Positions 12,587-22,997 of a stretch of DNA of 64,000 nt are shown in pieces (position 1 is the stretch's first letter; each line of letters opens with the position of its first letter). The translations under genes were made by a program, and so were the position numbers. The DNA is from Trametes villosa (Eukaryota; Basidiomycota; Agaricomycetes; Polyporales; Polyporaceae), in assembly GCA_002964805.2 (NCBI GenBank), contig PUDQ02000024.1, forward strand, positions 496,001 through 560,000. Reading direction: 5' to 3'. The notes beneath the pieces were generated by a model, which worked only from the letters and a program-made list of their open reading frames with translations, did no database searches and was not told where the DNA came from.

Positions 12587-13103
12587 TCAGAGCTGGATCG
12601 GGAGACAGCCAATGGAAATCAGGCCGCCCTGTGTGACAAGCTGGTGAGCGAGCGAAGGCGCATTGAACGAGGGAGCGGTACTCACAAAGCTGTTGTTCTC
12701 GCAGCAGACAACGTTGGCGTTGCACGAGTTTCCGGTGCCGACGCCGATGACGGTGAGGGGCGAGCAGCTGATACCGACGAGGGCGTCGACGCCCTGCAAG
12801 ACAACCCCGAGCAGACCCAAGAGCACGGAGGCTGCGGGGTCGGAGGCCTACGTAGAGGGCGAATAGTTAGAGCTATAATGCCACCAATCGGAGAGCAAAA
12901 CTTACACTCTGGACTTGGTTGCAGCACTGGATGTCACCAGTAGAGCACGTGGACACGCTGGTGGGGCTCGAGGCCGGAGCGGTGACCGTGACGGTCTTGG
13001 TGGGCGCCGTAGGCTGGCCCCAGCGCTTGACCTCCATGGGGGTGGCGACCGCAAGGACTGCGAGGGAAGCGAACGTGGCGACGGCGGGGAGGCGGGCAAA
13101 CAT
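12587..13103 (-). CDS. Class I hydrophobin Hyd1
   Basis: Small secreted amphipathic protein of the hyphal surface, expected to self-assemble at air-water interfaces. Exons 13103-12906, 12847-12686 and 12628-12587 give 133 residues. A signal peptide ([20 protein letters not shown]) is followed by a Pro/Thr linker containing TKTVTVTAP, then the eight-cysteine pattern: CSTGDIQCC, about 33 residues, [15 protein letters not shown], x5, CC, then GGLISIGC near the end. Its second and third exons are 162 and 42 nt, as in Hyd2, Hyd4, Hyd5, Hyd7 and Hyd8. It belongs to the long-linker subgroup with Hyd2, Hyd4 and Hyd8. Its upstream region is duplicated in front of Hyd2. Confidence 0.95.
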
Positions 13104-13219
13104 GGCTGCAGAGGGTGTGCTGGTGAGAGCGGAGAGCTGAGAGCGAGGAGAGCGGCTGCTTGGAGAGCTGGAGAGAAGACCTGTGCTGCTTGGAGAGAAG
13201 AGGCGGCGAGGCGGAGGGC

Positions 13220-13226
13220 TTTTATA
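13220..13226 (-). promoter_or_regulatory. TATA box of Hyd1
   Basis: TATAAAA on the minus strand about 117 bp before the Hyd1 start. All nine hydrophobin genes have such a box 80-125 bp upstream. Confidence 0.75.
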
Positions 13227-13419
13227 CCTGCACGGGCGGCGAATTTCAGACGTCAGATATTTTCTGCTTCACGTTTGTGGAAGGGCGTGACGGGGTCTTG
13301 GAGAATCACATCGCGCCGGACGCCCGGGCGAGGCCCCGGCAAGAGGATAGCTCCTGCGTGTGTTGACGTGCAGAGAGGGAAGATGGATCCCGTAAGGCCG
13401 TACGCGTCGCCTGCACAAG

Positions 13420-15930
13420 TGGAGCACCAATCCCATGTGGGCAGGTACCCGCGCGATCGCGAGAACCGAAGAGTGCCAGTGGCGAGTGTTGGGCGCTGTT
13501 GTTTTGCGGAGAAGAAGCTTGTCAGAGGCGGTACCGCTGGCTGACATCACTTCTCTTCTTGCGCAGGGTCTGTCGAGCGGTGTACGTATATGACGAGAAC
13601 GCCGCACAACGACCCTTGTGTTCCCTCGAGTGAACGCCGCAGATGTCGTCCGTGGGACTGTACCTGGGACCCTGACTGCAGGAGATGGCCTCTGCGTCAG
13701 CGCGGGCCCGGGGTGATGCAAGTGACCATGGACGTCATGCCCCGAGGACACAATCGCGGTGGGCACGGAGACTGCGGTGAAGAGGCCCCATTAGAACAAG
13801 ACCGAAGCAGTTGTGTGAAGACATACCGGGGACATAACGGTACCTGGTCATCCGATGCGCTCGGTAAGACTGTGTACTGAGCACCGCCGATACCCCCTTC
13901 CGGCTATCTTTCATGTACCTGCAGCTAATATTAGAGCACGATATCGATGAACCCGCAGAGCTCTCGTCGGATATGAAGGCACTGAGGGCATCGTAAGCGG
14001 TCGGCGACCGTCGAGGCTGAGTGAGGCTGAGCTGGCCCGGGATCGTCTAACTGGAGGGTTCCGCAAGCCTAAACGGGACGCCGGCGAATTCCGGGCGCGT
14101 CTCTTTCGCCGCCACTGACGCTCAATTTATTCATCTGAACCATCACGTCGGTGCGGTCCTGCTCCTTGTCCGCGACGACAGCCCGCTGACCCCACCATCT
14201 GCACAGTTTTCGATTCCGAATCAGTTGGAATTCCCCTCCAATTGCATTCAAGCATCGCGCGGGCATACCCCGCCCTGCAGCGCACGACGCCCAATCGCGC
14301 TCGCGCACTCGACGTCCGCTCACCCCCCATCAGTCACCCACGACACTCCGCCAGGAACGGGGCACGACTCCTTGCCTCCCTGTCACCGACGCTGAGTTCC
14401 GTGAGCTGTATTGCACAAGACGCGGGTCTTCGTCGGCCTCGTGCAGTGATTTGCCTGGTGCGCCATCGCCGCTGTATGCCCCCTTGACAGTTGCAGGCTG
14501 ACCACACCCGGAGCAGGCCGTGTTCCCCGTGCTCGGGGGTCCCGGAGGCCCGACGCGCCCTCGAGTTTTTGCTGCATAAGCTATAACCGAGGCTCGAAGG
14601 GCTAGGTGATGCTCTCGAGAAGGCGACCATTCGTGGTTTAGCCGGGGACGTCCATGCGCATGGAGACATCCATTGACAGGATCCCGGGATGAGGAGCACA
14701 CCGCCCCGTTTGAGTTTGGCTCGCGCTGGGCTGTGAGCGCCCCTCGGGCTTCCACGCTTGTCCCCGGCGGTCCTGCGGTCCAGCAGAGCGTCGCAGCTCG
14801 CAGATGGCAATCGCGTTCCCCAGATGCTGATCGGCCGGCGTCCGACGAGCACCAGCGAGCACCCCCGTCGAACGTTCCGTGGAGTGCGCAAACTCACCTA
14901 GCTCATCTTGTGTTTTGAACAGACATACGCTCCTGTCGTACGGCCCATCGCTGCTCGTCGCGGAACAGCGTCGTCATCATAATCACCGCACCGTCTCCAT
15001 CGCCCAGCGCGCTGACGCAACGTGCAATGTCGCGGTACGTGCAGCGTGACCCTTTGGCCCATCTGCCGCCTCCTGGAGAAAATCTCATCCTTAATTATTC
15101 TGTCTGACAGCCCAGATTGATTGCGCCGATGTGCGTCCCGCGCCCCGCCTTCCACCTTCTCGCTGGCCAGTGGCATGGGAGCCCGCCTGCCGCCGTCCCA
15201 CCCTCGCCAGCCTATCACGAACCTCAGGCGCGCCGACAAATGGCAGCAAGGTTAGCCTCGACGAATGGTGGGGCGCCGACTTACGCGGTAAGTCTACATG
15301 AAAGATGCTGCCGGAGGGCGGGCGTGACCTCCCAGGTCATCGCTCGGCCTTCGATGCAGTGATCTGCACCTTCCTCCCACCGCCCGGCATTGAGTACTGC
15401 GCAGTGCGCACATAGGGGTCGTTGTCGCTGCCGCGCGTGCGCGCCCGGCAAGCCTTTCAAAGTTCGGGTGCGCACCTTCGGCTGCGCGATGCGCTACGCG
15501 CTGCCGTGCCGTACTGGACAGAGGAACGTTGCGCGGTCGTAGCGCGTAAGGCTCGGGCTCTTTCCTACCTCCCGCACGCCGCACGCTAGCGCTACCCGGG
15601 GCGCGCGTGTGGTGAACGCGCATCACGCCCATGACGTCCTTCCCTGCCTCGACACTTGCACACCGGTCAACCGCGCGACGGCGGGTTCTCAGCGCTGTCG
15701 CGCGAGGGCCGAGGCACGCGCACCCGCCGTCGAGCTGTGGCTCGGAAGTGTACGCTGGTGTATGCGCGTCGCATGCGTCGCATACATGACGTGAACTCGA
15801 GCGTCGCAGCAGCAGTAGGAGGGGAGTGGTGCAGTAAGATGCCGGCTCGAGCCCCCGATCGGCAGGCTTCCCTTCCTCGCTGCGACAGCGTCCTTGCACG
15901 AGCCATACGGAGAGACTCTTGGCGGGACGC
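13420..15930. repeat. Upstream duplicated block, copy 1 (Hyd1 side)
   Basis: Diverged but clearly related to 17575-19470, upstream of Hyd2. Shared landmarks: CAAGTGGAGCACC and ATGTGGG then GGTACCCG (13424 and 17580), a GCGGTACCGC palindrome, a CCACTGACGC stretch (14113 and 18254), CTCCGCCAGGAAC (14347 and 18530), GGCAGCAAGGTTAG (15243), TAAGTCTACATGAAAG (15289 and 19002) and CCGGAGGGC followed by GTGACCTCCCAGG. Insertions and deletions are many and no intact gene is left, so this is an old segmental duplication carrying promoter DNA plus a decayed gene. Confidence 0.7.
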
Positions 15931-16036
15931 TACTGTCGCTGCGTGACGCCGCCCGGTCCCGCGTGTGGTCGGGTACAGTCGGCAGCGCGTGGTGGAGGTG
16001 GTGAGCTGACCTAGGCACGACGTTGGACGACGTCGG

Positions 16037-16450
16037 AGGCTGTAGACGGTGGCCGGTACGATCGTGCGTCTGAACTTGGGCAGTTGCGCGCAGACGCCCT
16101 CCGGTAGCCGGGGTGGCGGAGGACCCAGGGTGCGGCGTCCATGGCCGGTGTCTGCGGTTCACAATCAGAAGATGGACTGTATACTACGTCCGACTCCGGT
16201 GCCGAGGTACCTCTTTCGTGTGTGGATCGCGCGTACACCTTCACCTGTAGACGGAGGCCGGGGCGGATGGCATTGGTACAATCGTGCGTCTCAACTTGGG
16301 TATTTGCGCGTAGACGGCCTCCGATAGCCGGGATGGCGGACAACGGGTGCGTCTGCGGTTCATTATCAGAAGGTGGACATATACTGCGTCCGACTCCGGT
16401 GCCGGGGTACCTCTTTTGTGTGGATCGCGCGGACACATTGCTGCGGTAGA
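16037..16450. repeat. Tandem repeat of about 205 bp, two copies and a fragment
   Basis: Unit 1 (about 16037-16240) and unit 2 (about 16241-16450) share TGTAGACGG, ATCGTGCGTCT, CGCAGACG or CGTAGACG, TCTGCGGTTCA, CGTCCGACTCCGGTGCC and TGTGGATCGCGCG in the same order at a spacing of 200-207 bp. A third, degraded start (GCATAGACGG...GGTACAATC) follows at about 16590. No coding potential is convincing in either unit. It sits between the duplicated Hyd1 upstream block and the 3' end of Hyd2. Confidence 0.85.
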
Positions 16451-16760
16451 CGAGTCTCTAGAAAATGTCTACTGGCTTTCTTCCGGGCTTCTTTAATATA
16501 CAGGACACTCCCGCACTCGGAGTTTATAATTCTTTCGATAGTCGGAGCTGTTCTTGAAGTCACTCGCACTCGCAGTAGAAGTCAGCTGAAGGCATAGACG
16601 GTGCTCATAGGGATATGGTACAATCATAGTCGCGTATATCACTGCTATCCAAGACATTCCGAGCCGCAGTCACAAAACACTGGGATATTCTGTCTTCATC
16701 CCCGCGCACGCCGCGGACCCCGTCCTCCGAGCGTGCCTACCCCGCATCGTTGTTGGCCAA

Positions 16761-17303
16761 TTAGAGGGTGATCGGGACGCAGCCAATGGAGATCAGGCCA
16801 CCCTGAATGAGACGTTATTGAGCAAACGGTACTGATGTGAACGACTTCAGGGAAGCTTACCGCAGCGTTGTTCTGGCAGCAGACAGCCTGAGCGCTGCAC
16901 GAGTTGCCCGAGCCAACGCCGATGACGTTGATGGGCGAGCAGGTGAGACCAACGAGGACGTCAACACCCTGTACGACGATCCCGAGGAGGCCCAGGAGCA
17001 GGCTGGCGGCGGGGTCGTCCGCCTACGTCGAAAGCCCCAGATCAGAGTCATCAAGCGGTGAAAGCTAGAGCAACGTACGCTCTGAACGGAGTTGCAGCAC
17101 TGGATGGGGCCCGTCGAGCACGTCGAAGCACCGGAGCCACCGGTGGGCTGCGACGGCGGCGCGGTGACCGTGACCGTCGTGGTCTTCGTGGGGGGCGCGG
17201 TGGTGTGCTTGGTGGTGGTCGGGGGCGGCTTCCCTCCGGGGATGGCGGCAGCAAGGATCGCGAGGGAGGCGACTGTGGTGATCGTGGTGAGGCGGGCGAA
17301 CAT
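16761..17303 (-). CDS. Class I hydrophobin Hyd2
   Basis: Exons 17303-17079, 17022-16861 and 16802-16761 encode 142 residues, the longest of the nine. Signal peptide [20 protein letters not shown], then PGGKPPP and a Thr-rich linker of about 40 residues ending [14 protein letters not shown], then [32 protein letters not shown] and GGLISIGC with C-terminus VPITL. The linker is expanded by repeated T/P runs relative to Hyd1 and may be O-glycosylated (inference). Closest in gene context to Hyd1, with which it shares upstream sequence at an offset of about 4.2 kb. Confidence 0.95.
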
Positions 17304-17388
17304 GGCTGCTGAGGGCGTGCTGGGAGAGCTGGCTGGGATGCGGGGCGGTGAGCTGCTGCTTGAGTAAATCAGCGACGAGTAGCACGCC

Positions 17389-17395
17389 TTTTATA
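17389..17395 (-). promoter_or_regulatory. TATA box of Hyd2
   Basis: TATAAAA on the minus strand about 90 bp before the Hyd2 start. Confidence 0.75.
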
Positions 17396-17574
17396 CCTTT
17401 CGGCGAGACGGGTACCTATGTGGAATTTGCAACCTGCAACCTCCCCATGACGGAATGCGACCGTGCACCCGTGTCGCGCAGCCCTGCGCGAGTCCGCTCG
17501 CGCGCTCACCGCCCGTATGTCTGGACACTAGCCGACCGAACGCAGCGTAGGAACACCGCGCTTCGCCCGCAACG

Positions 17575-19470
17575 CCTGTACAAGTGGAGCACCCACATCA
17601 TGTGGGAAGGTACCCGTGCGCACGGTGCTGATGTTCTGCGAGCGGAGCAGAAGGCCAGGGAGCGGTACCGCAGGGGCTCGCATCACGTCTCTTCCTGCAG
17701 CTCGCGGAAATGCCGTGAAGTGCAGGCCCGGATTCACACGGGACGAACGCCGCAGATGGTCGAGGTCGCGGTAGATACCAGGTACGCTCGACCCTGGCAG
17801 GTGGACATGGCCCGCGTCATGGCGCTAGGCGGTCAGTGCGATGTGCGTGGGCCGCCGCACATGCGTCATTGTCTGTGCCAATCAGGCCAAGGGGAGGCCT
17901 GCGGCTGGAACTGAATTGAGGACGATGGATCAGAACAGAGGTGTCGTATGTTGTCAAAAACAGACACTGGTACCGTCATCGCACTGCAGGACGGGCTCGG
18001 GACGCCTCCGGATGTCTACGGGACTCGTGGTGAACAAAGAGTACCGGCTGAGCGTACATCTTTACAGGCACAACCCTCAACTGATCACGATGGTGAGGGG
18101 TGGTAAACGTTTGTGAGTTCTGCCAGCCTGCAGGCGGCGGGGTGGATGGTGGTCGAGACTCAGGCTGGTGGACCGGCTCGACCGCGCGTCTAAGCTGAAG
18201 ACTCCGTATACCAAAAAGGGAGCTCGGCTTCTTCCGGGGACGCGTCTTTCAGCCACTGACGCGCTGCAATACATTCGACTTGACCGTCATGTCGGTCTGT
18301 ACCTGCGCATTCGTCGTCCCGCCGGAAGTCTTCCTCACCTTGTGCTCTTGCAATTCTATTGACGACGACTCACCCACTCATGCGGATTGGAGCGATCCCT
18401 GACCGAATCAGAACGATGAACATACACTGGCAGTACCACGTACAGGAGAATACGAACAACTGAACCCTCCCCGCGCGCAAGCCCTCACAACGTCCGCTCA
18501 CCTTCTGTTCAGCTACCAGTGCTGCTACTCCGCCAGGAACAGGCTCATTTTTACCCCGATGCTGTGATGCGCGTGCTCTCGGGCCCTTGTGCACGAGTTC
18601 ACGGTGATCGACCCGGTATGACATCTCCGCCGCACAATGCCCCCTTCCTGACATTTCCGCCTGACTAGGGAGGGAGACGCCACTCTTTGCTCACCCCGTA
18701 AGTAGAGAGCGCACTTTCTCGGCCTTGTACTCGTCACGGACAAAGGTCGTCGCTGTAATCACCGCACCACGCCCGCTCTCCTCGCTCTAACAGATTTTGG
18801 TACGTGCCACCCGACGTCCATCTGTCGGTGCCTATATGATATCTGACCCTATTATTTTCTCTGACTGCGCAGATGGACAGCCATGATCCGTCCTTAAGTC
18901 CTGAGCCACCATCTGCCGGGTTTTCAGCCTATGACGATGAGGCCCGACAAATAGCAGCAAGGTTAGACTCGCTCGACAGGGTGAGTGGTGAAATACACGA
19001 TTAAGTCTACATGAAAGAAACCGCCGGAGGGCAAGCGTGACCTCCCAGGTGCGCTCGACTTTCGGCTGTCCCTGCCCCGGCAGCCGTATGTGCGCTCGGC
19101 GAGCTATAGAATCCTGAAGCCGGAGCGCACACCTGCGGGCTTCTAGCCTGAACCCAACGCACTCCTTGACTCATCGCGCTGTACGTTGGGCGGTCGCGAC
19201 CTCCGGGCTCTTTCTCCTCCCTAGCGTGCCCTTGTGCGGGGCAATGTATGCGCACGGCGTTAGGCCTCTTTTACAACCATGACGTCGCAACTGCGCGTCG
19301 GCCACTGTCGCCCCAGGCGCGCGCTGGTGCGCAGATACGGCGCTGCGCGAGTGTGCGAGCGCCGTGCACGCTGCACGGCGATTGCGGCCTGGTTGTTGCG
19401 CAACCGTCGGCGTGAGTTGCCGCAGAGAGAGATGCCGGCAAGAGGCCTGGCGCGCGGTGGCTCGCCGTGA
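17575..19470. repeat. Upstream duplicated block, copy 2 (Hyd2 side)
   Basis: Partner of 13420-15930. It begins with the CAAGTGGAGCACC...ATGTGGG...GGTACCCG promoter module and the inverted GCGGTACCGC element. It then follows copy 1 through the CCACTGACGC and CTCCGCCAGGAAC landmarks to TAAGTCTACATGAAAG and GGCTCTTTC. It is shorter than copy 1: the spacing between landmarks shrinks by about 500 bp. Confidence 0.7.
18873..18980 (+). pseudogene. Exon-like remnant in duplicated block copy 2
   Basis: Thirty-six open codons flanked by a pyrimidine-rich CAG acceptor (18870-18872) and a GTGAGT donor (18981). The peptide starts MDSHDPSLSPEPP and includes AYDDEARQIAARLDSLD, which reads as genuine helical coding sequence. 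Copy 1 (about 15116-15262) keeps a related AYHEPQARRQMAARLAS in one frame but not the rest. No neighbouring exons could be connected, so I treat both as remains of one duplicated gene of unknown family. Confidence 0.4.
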
Positions 19471-21246
19471 CAGACGAGGGGGATGTTGCCGTGAGAGCGG
19501 TGTCTAAAGCGAAAGCCTATACGAACGTTGCCGCCTTGCCGCCTCGGCGACAGTGGACCCGGGCTGCTCGACGACGGCGGGGTGGTGAGTACGGCGGGCG
19601 CTATAGACTTGCAGGTGCGCAGATTGAGCGAGCCTGCTATGCTTGTCTACTACACGTTCAGGAGTGCTCCGGCATATACAACGCTTCGCTAATACCCACC
19701 CCGCGGCAACCGTTCTACCTATACGCCTGGTGTGCTCTCGAATCTCTGTATGACCCCTACCTCGGACGCTCACCCGTCTTCTTTTCACCGCGCAGGTCCT
19801 ACTTGGTAGTACAGGTTCGCAGTATAGGCTTGCGCAATCGCCAGCTTGTTGGCGTGCCGCCATGTATCCTCTACCGAGTGCAACATCTCAGCGACCCCCG
19901 AACCTTGGGCTTTACACTTCCCGTCTTCCGCACATTTCCGTAGACGGCGTTCTCTCTACCGCAGCACAGGCCGGCACAAGGAGTGCGCACAGAATATAGA
20001 CTTGGACAGTCTTCCATGCACAAGAGAACGTCCCATCTGTCAGGTGCGCGGCAGCGGTTAGTTCTTGACAGCGTCTGCGACCCAGGCCTCCGTCAAAATG
20101 CCGGGCTTGAAGGAGGGTTCGCGGTAACGTGCGTCTGTCTTTCGTGGAGATGATGTGATGTTGTAGGACTGAAATCTTCTCTTCAGACATCGCCGTCGAA
20201 CCTCGTCGCACCCAACTCGATCCTACATACCACCACCTCAACGGCAGGCGACGGCATAATATCACTCCGCATTGGCCTCGATGCGGACACGTCCAGATGT
20301 CTGGTGCGCTCTTTCGTCGCAATGACACTCGGGCCGGTATAGTTAAACTGGCATTTAGGTACGCGCGTCTTCGGCTCACGTCCAGGATGCGGAAGTGCGG
20401 CTACTATGGACGCCCTCAACCTACCCTGCCTTGCGGCTATAGGTGTACACGCCACGATGTTACCCTGTTGGAGCTGACGTGATCTCTCTGGCATCGGTAA
20501 GCTCCTTATTCTCTTCGGACAGCTCGGAGGTTGATGAAGTGCTCGTACGCAGGCCCTATGCCCGATCTCTGCGTGTGGCTCGCTCGCCATTGGCAATCGT
20601 GATCGATGTTCGCATACCCATGTCTACATCCTTGGACCTACGTTCCAAGCCGACGCTGGAGTATCTATGCTGGCGGAGAATATCGCTGCTCACGCGACTC
20701 TGGACGCAACGGTAGAGAGCTCAGGCCGACGCTTCTCCCCCGCCGCGCGAAGTGTGGCGATCATGGGCCGCCTTTGGAGGTGCCACGCCCCGACGCAGCC
20801 TTCGACTGTGCTTCTCTGTCTGGCGGATCGACACCGCCCGCTGCTCGCTCCCGCACGTATTCCCGCCGCGTTCCGAGAGGGTCCTCGATATCGGGCGAAG
20901 CGACGTCGATGCGTCCCGCCGGACTGAATGGGGGTGCGTGCCCTCTGCCCTCTGCCCTCTGCCTCGCCTTCCTCGCTCCGTGCTCACCGGCCGGGGCGGG
21001 CGCAGGCGAGGAGGGCGCATCGGCTTCCATATCGAGACAGCGGGGCGAGGCTTGGTGCGGGCGAGAAGGTGATGGCGCGCGGCGCGTCTGCGCTGCATCG
21101 TGCTCGGCGCGCCCTGCTCTCCTCCGTGCGGCGCGCACCTTACGCGTACGGCCCGCGCGCGCGCCAGTGCACGCCCCCGAACAACGTCGCTCGGCTCGCG
21201 CACCTGCGAGCAGGCAGGGCAGACGCGCGCCGGGGGTCCAGCGGGC

Positions 21247-21252
21247 TATAAG
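21247..21252 (+). promoter_or_regulatory. TATA box of Hyd3
   Basis: TATAAG 127 bp before the Hyd3 start, within the imperfect palindrome GCGGGCTATAAGAGCCCGCG. Confidence 0.65.
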
Positions 21253-21373
21253 AGCCCGCGTCGGCGACCCCAGCTCTCCAGTCAACCCAGCCGACTACTT
21301 CCGCTCTCTTACCAGCTCTTCCTCACTCTCCCGCCGCTCTTTCGTCGCTTTCAATTTCCCTACCATCATCACC

Positions 21374-21822
21374 ATGTTCGCCCCCATCGCCGTCGCTTTC
21401 GTCACCCTTGCTGCTGCCACCGTCTCCGGTGCCACCGCCATCCCCCGCCACGGTGGTAGCGAGTGCAGCACCGGCGCGGTCCAGTGCTGCGACAGCCTCC
21501 AGTCGGTGAGTCTTGCCTTGTGCAGCGCTCCCATAGACTCCCACTTATGCCATCCTGCGTCAGGCCAACACCCCGGCCGTCTCTACCCTCCTTGGCCTGC
21601 TTGGTATCCCGATCCAGGGCGTGACTGGCCTGGTCGGTGTGACCTGTAGCCCCATCACCGTCATTGGTACCGCTAGCAACAGCTGCAACGCGGAAGCCGT
21701 CTGCTGCGAGAACAACAGCTTCGTCAGTGCATTTTCATCTTCACAGGTAGGACATACGCTGACAATACTGCTCACTGCAGAACGGTGTCGTCAGCCTCGG
21801 CTGTGCTCCCATCAAGCTCTAA
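21374..21822 (+). CDS. Class I hydrophobin Hyd3, divergent C-terminus
   Basis: Exons 21374-21505, 21564-21722 and 21781-21822 encode 110 residues. Signal peptide MFAPIAVAFVTLAAATVSGA, then a short His/Gly linker, CSTGAVQCC, CSPITVIGTASNSC, CNAEAVCC. The final exon reads NGVVSLGCAPIKL where the other eight paralogues keep GGLISIGC or GGLISVGC, and the third-to-fourth cysteine loop has PIQGVTGLVGVTC. The second-intron donor is GTCAGT, unlike the GTGAGT/GTAAGT/GTACGT type elsewhere. Hyd3 is therefore the most diverged member. It converges on Hyd4, whose 3' end is 554 bp away. Confidence 0.94.
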
Positions 21823-22375
21823 GCCTGCGCAGGATAGTGCACGGCGCCAGAAAGATGGGCGTGTTTCGGAAGTGGTGGAGGACGCGGCGTCATCTCGAAC
21901 AGTCCAGCGGTCCTAGTTAGTTGTTGCTATCGTACTCATCCCTAGTTTAATCGTCAATCCTTTGAAGCGCGCTATATCACGTTGCCTTCCTTCTTGGTGA
22001 CTGATAACTATACATATCCTCGCGCGCGGATTTTTGCGGTCAAGGGTGCCAGCCTCGCAGCCTCGCGCGTGTGTGAGGTACTCGAGTGCCGAGTCACGCA
22101 GTGTGTGCTTAGAACAGGCTGCGAATTGAATATCGAGGTCTGCTCCCATTCTGTCTCCGATTGCACATGTCATGTATGAACGTTTCATTGACACCAATTG
22201 CCCAACAACGCGATTACCCATAGAAGAAAGTATAGTCTGGGAATCTCTCAGCCCTCGTTCTTCGTTCCGGATTCAATAGGCTACAGACAGTCCACCGGGG
22301 GACAGCTTCGAACCGCGGATCCCCTCGCCCGTACCGCCGTGCTGGGTGCAGCCCGCCTTGGGTGGCTCAGGAGCC
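21823..22375. other. Convergent 3' intergenic region of Hyd3 and Hyd4
   Basis: About 550 bp of presumed 3' untranslated and terminator sequence; nothing else seen. Confidence 0.5.
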
Positions 22376-22892
22376 CTACAGGATGATCGGGAGGCACCCG
22401 ATGGAGATCAGGCCGCCCTGTAGTAGTACGCATGTGATCAGCAGCCTGCAAACTGTGGAGCGTCGCGAGAAGGACGTACGACGTTGTTGTTGGTGCAGCA
22501 GACCGCGTTCGCCGAGCAGGCGTTGCCGGAGCCGACGCCGACGACGTTGAGCGGCGAGCAGTTGAGCCCGATGAGGCCGGTGACGTCCCCGAGGACGATG
22601 CCGAGCAGGCCGAGGAGCAGGTTGCCCGAGGCGGAGTTGCTCTGCGCAAAGGTGTCCGTCAGCGATGCGCCTGTGCGCCGCCCGAGTCGGTGCGTACCTG
22701 CGTGACGGAGTTGCAGCACTGGATGGGGCCCGTCGAGCACGAGCTGGGCGCGCTGGTAGGCGGGGGCGCCGGCGCGGTGACCGTGACGGTCTTCGTGGTC
22801 GGCGGCGGCGGCGGCTTCCCGCCGGGCATGGCGGCGGCAAGGATAGCGAGGGAGAACATGAAGTAGAAGAAGGCGACGGTGCGGGAGAACAT
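22376..22892 (-). CDS. Class I hydrophobin Hyd4
   Basis: Exons 22892-22698, 22641-22480 and 22417-22376 encode 132 residues. The signal peptide is rich in Phe ([21 protein letters not shown]), almost the same as in Hyd8, and is followed by [19 protein letters not shown]. Core: [32 protein letters not shown], then GGLISIGC. The second and third exons are nearly identical in DNA to those of Hyd7, 10 kb away, while the first exon is not, indicating gene conversion or a recombinational exchange. Confidence 0.95.
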
Positions 22893-22990
22893 CTTTGCGA
22901 AGGGCTGCTGGTGCTGCTGGGTGGGCGGCGGGTAGCTGGGCTGCTGGAGGGCTGGCTGAGCTGAGGAGAGATGGGCGAGCGCGACGCGTC

Positions 22991-22997
22991 TTTTATA
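22991..22997 (-). promoter_or_regulatory. TATA box of Hyd4
   Basis: TATAAAA on the minus strand about 99 bp before the Hyd4 start. Confidence 0.75.

Larger units (their letters stand above)
13104..16760. other. Gene-poor interval between Hyd1 and Hyd2
   Basis: No intact gene. It contains the Hyd1 promoter, duplicated block copy 1 and the 205-bp tandem repeat. The reading frames are short and GC-driven. Confidence 0.55.
17304..21373. other. Gene-poor interval between Hyd2 and Hyd3
   Basis: About 4 kb with no intact gene. The left half is duplicated block copy 2. The right half (19.5-21.2 kb) has no recognisable features other than the GC-rich Hyd3 promoter. Confidence 0.5.

Noticed and set aside
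12374..16450. CRISPR-like array
   Set aside because: The repeats are a microsatellite and a two-copy tandem unit without unique spacers, and this is a eukaryotic genome.
20606..21649. 347-codon plus-strand frame through Hyd3
   Set aside because: It runs through the Hyd3 promoter, first exon and an intron; only the hydrophobin part is real and it starts at 21374.
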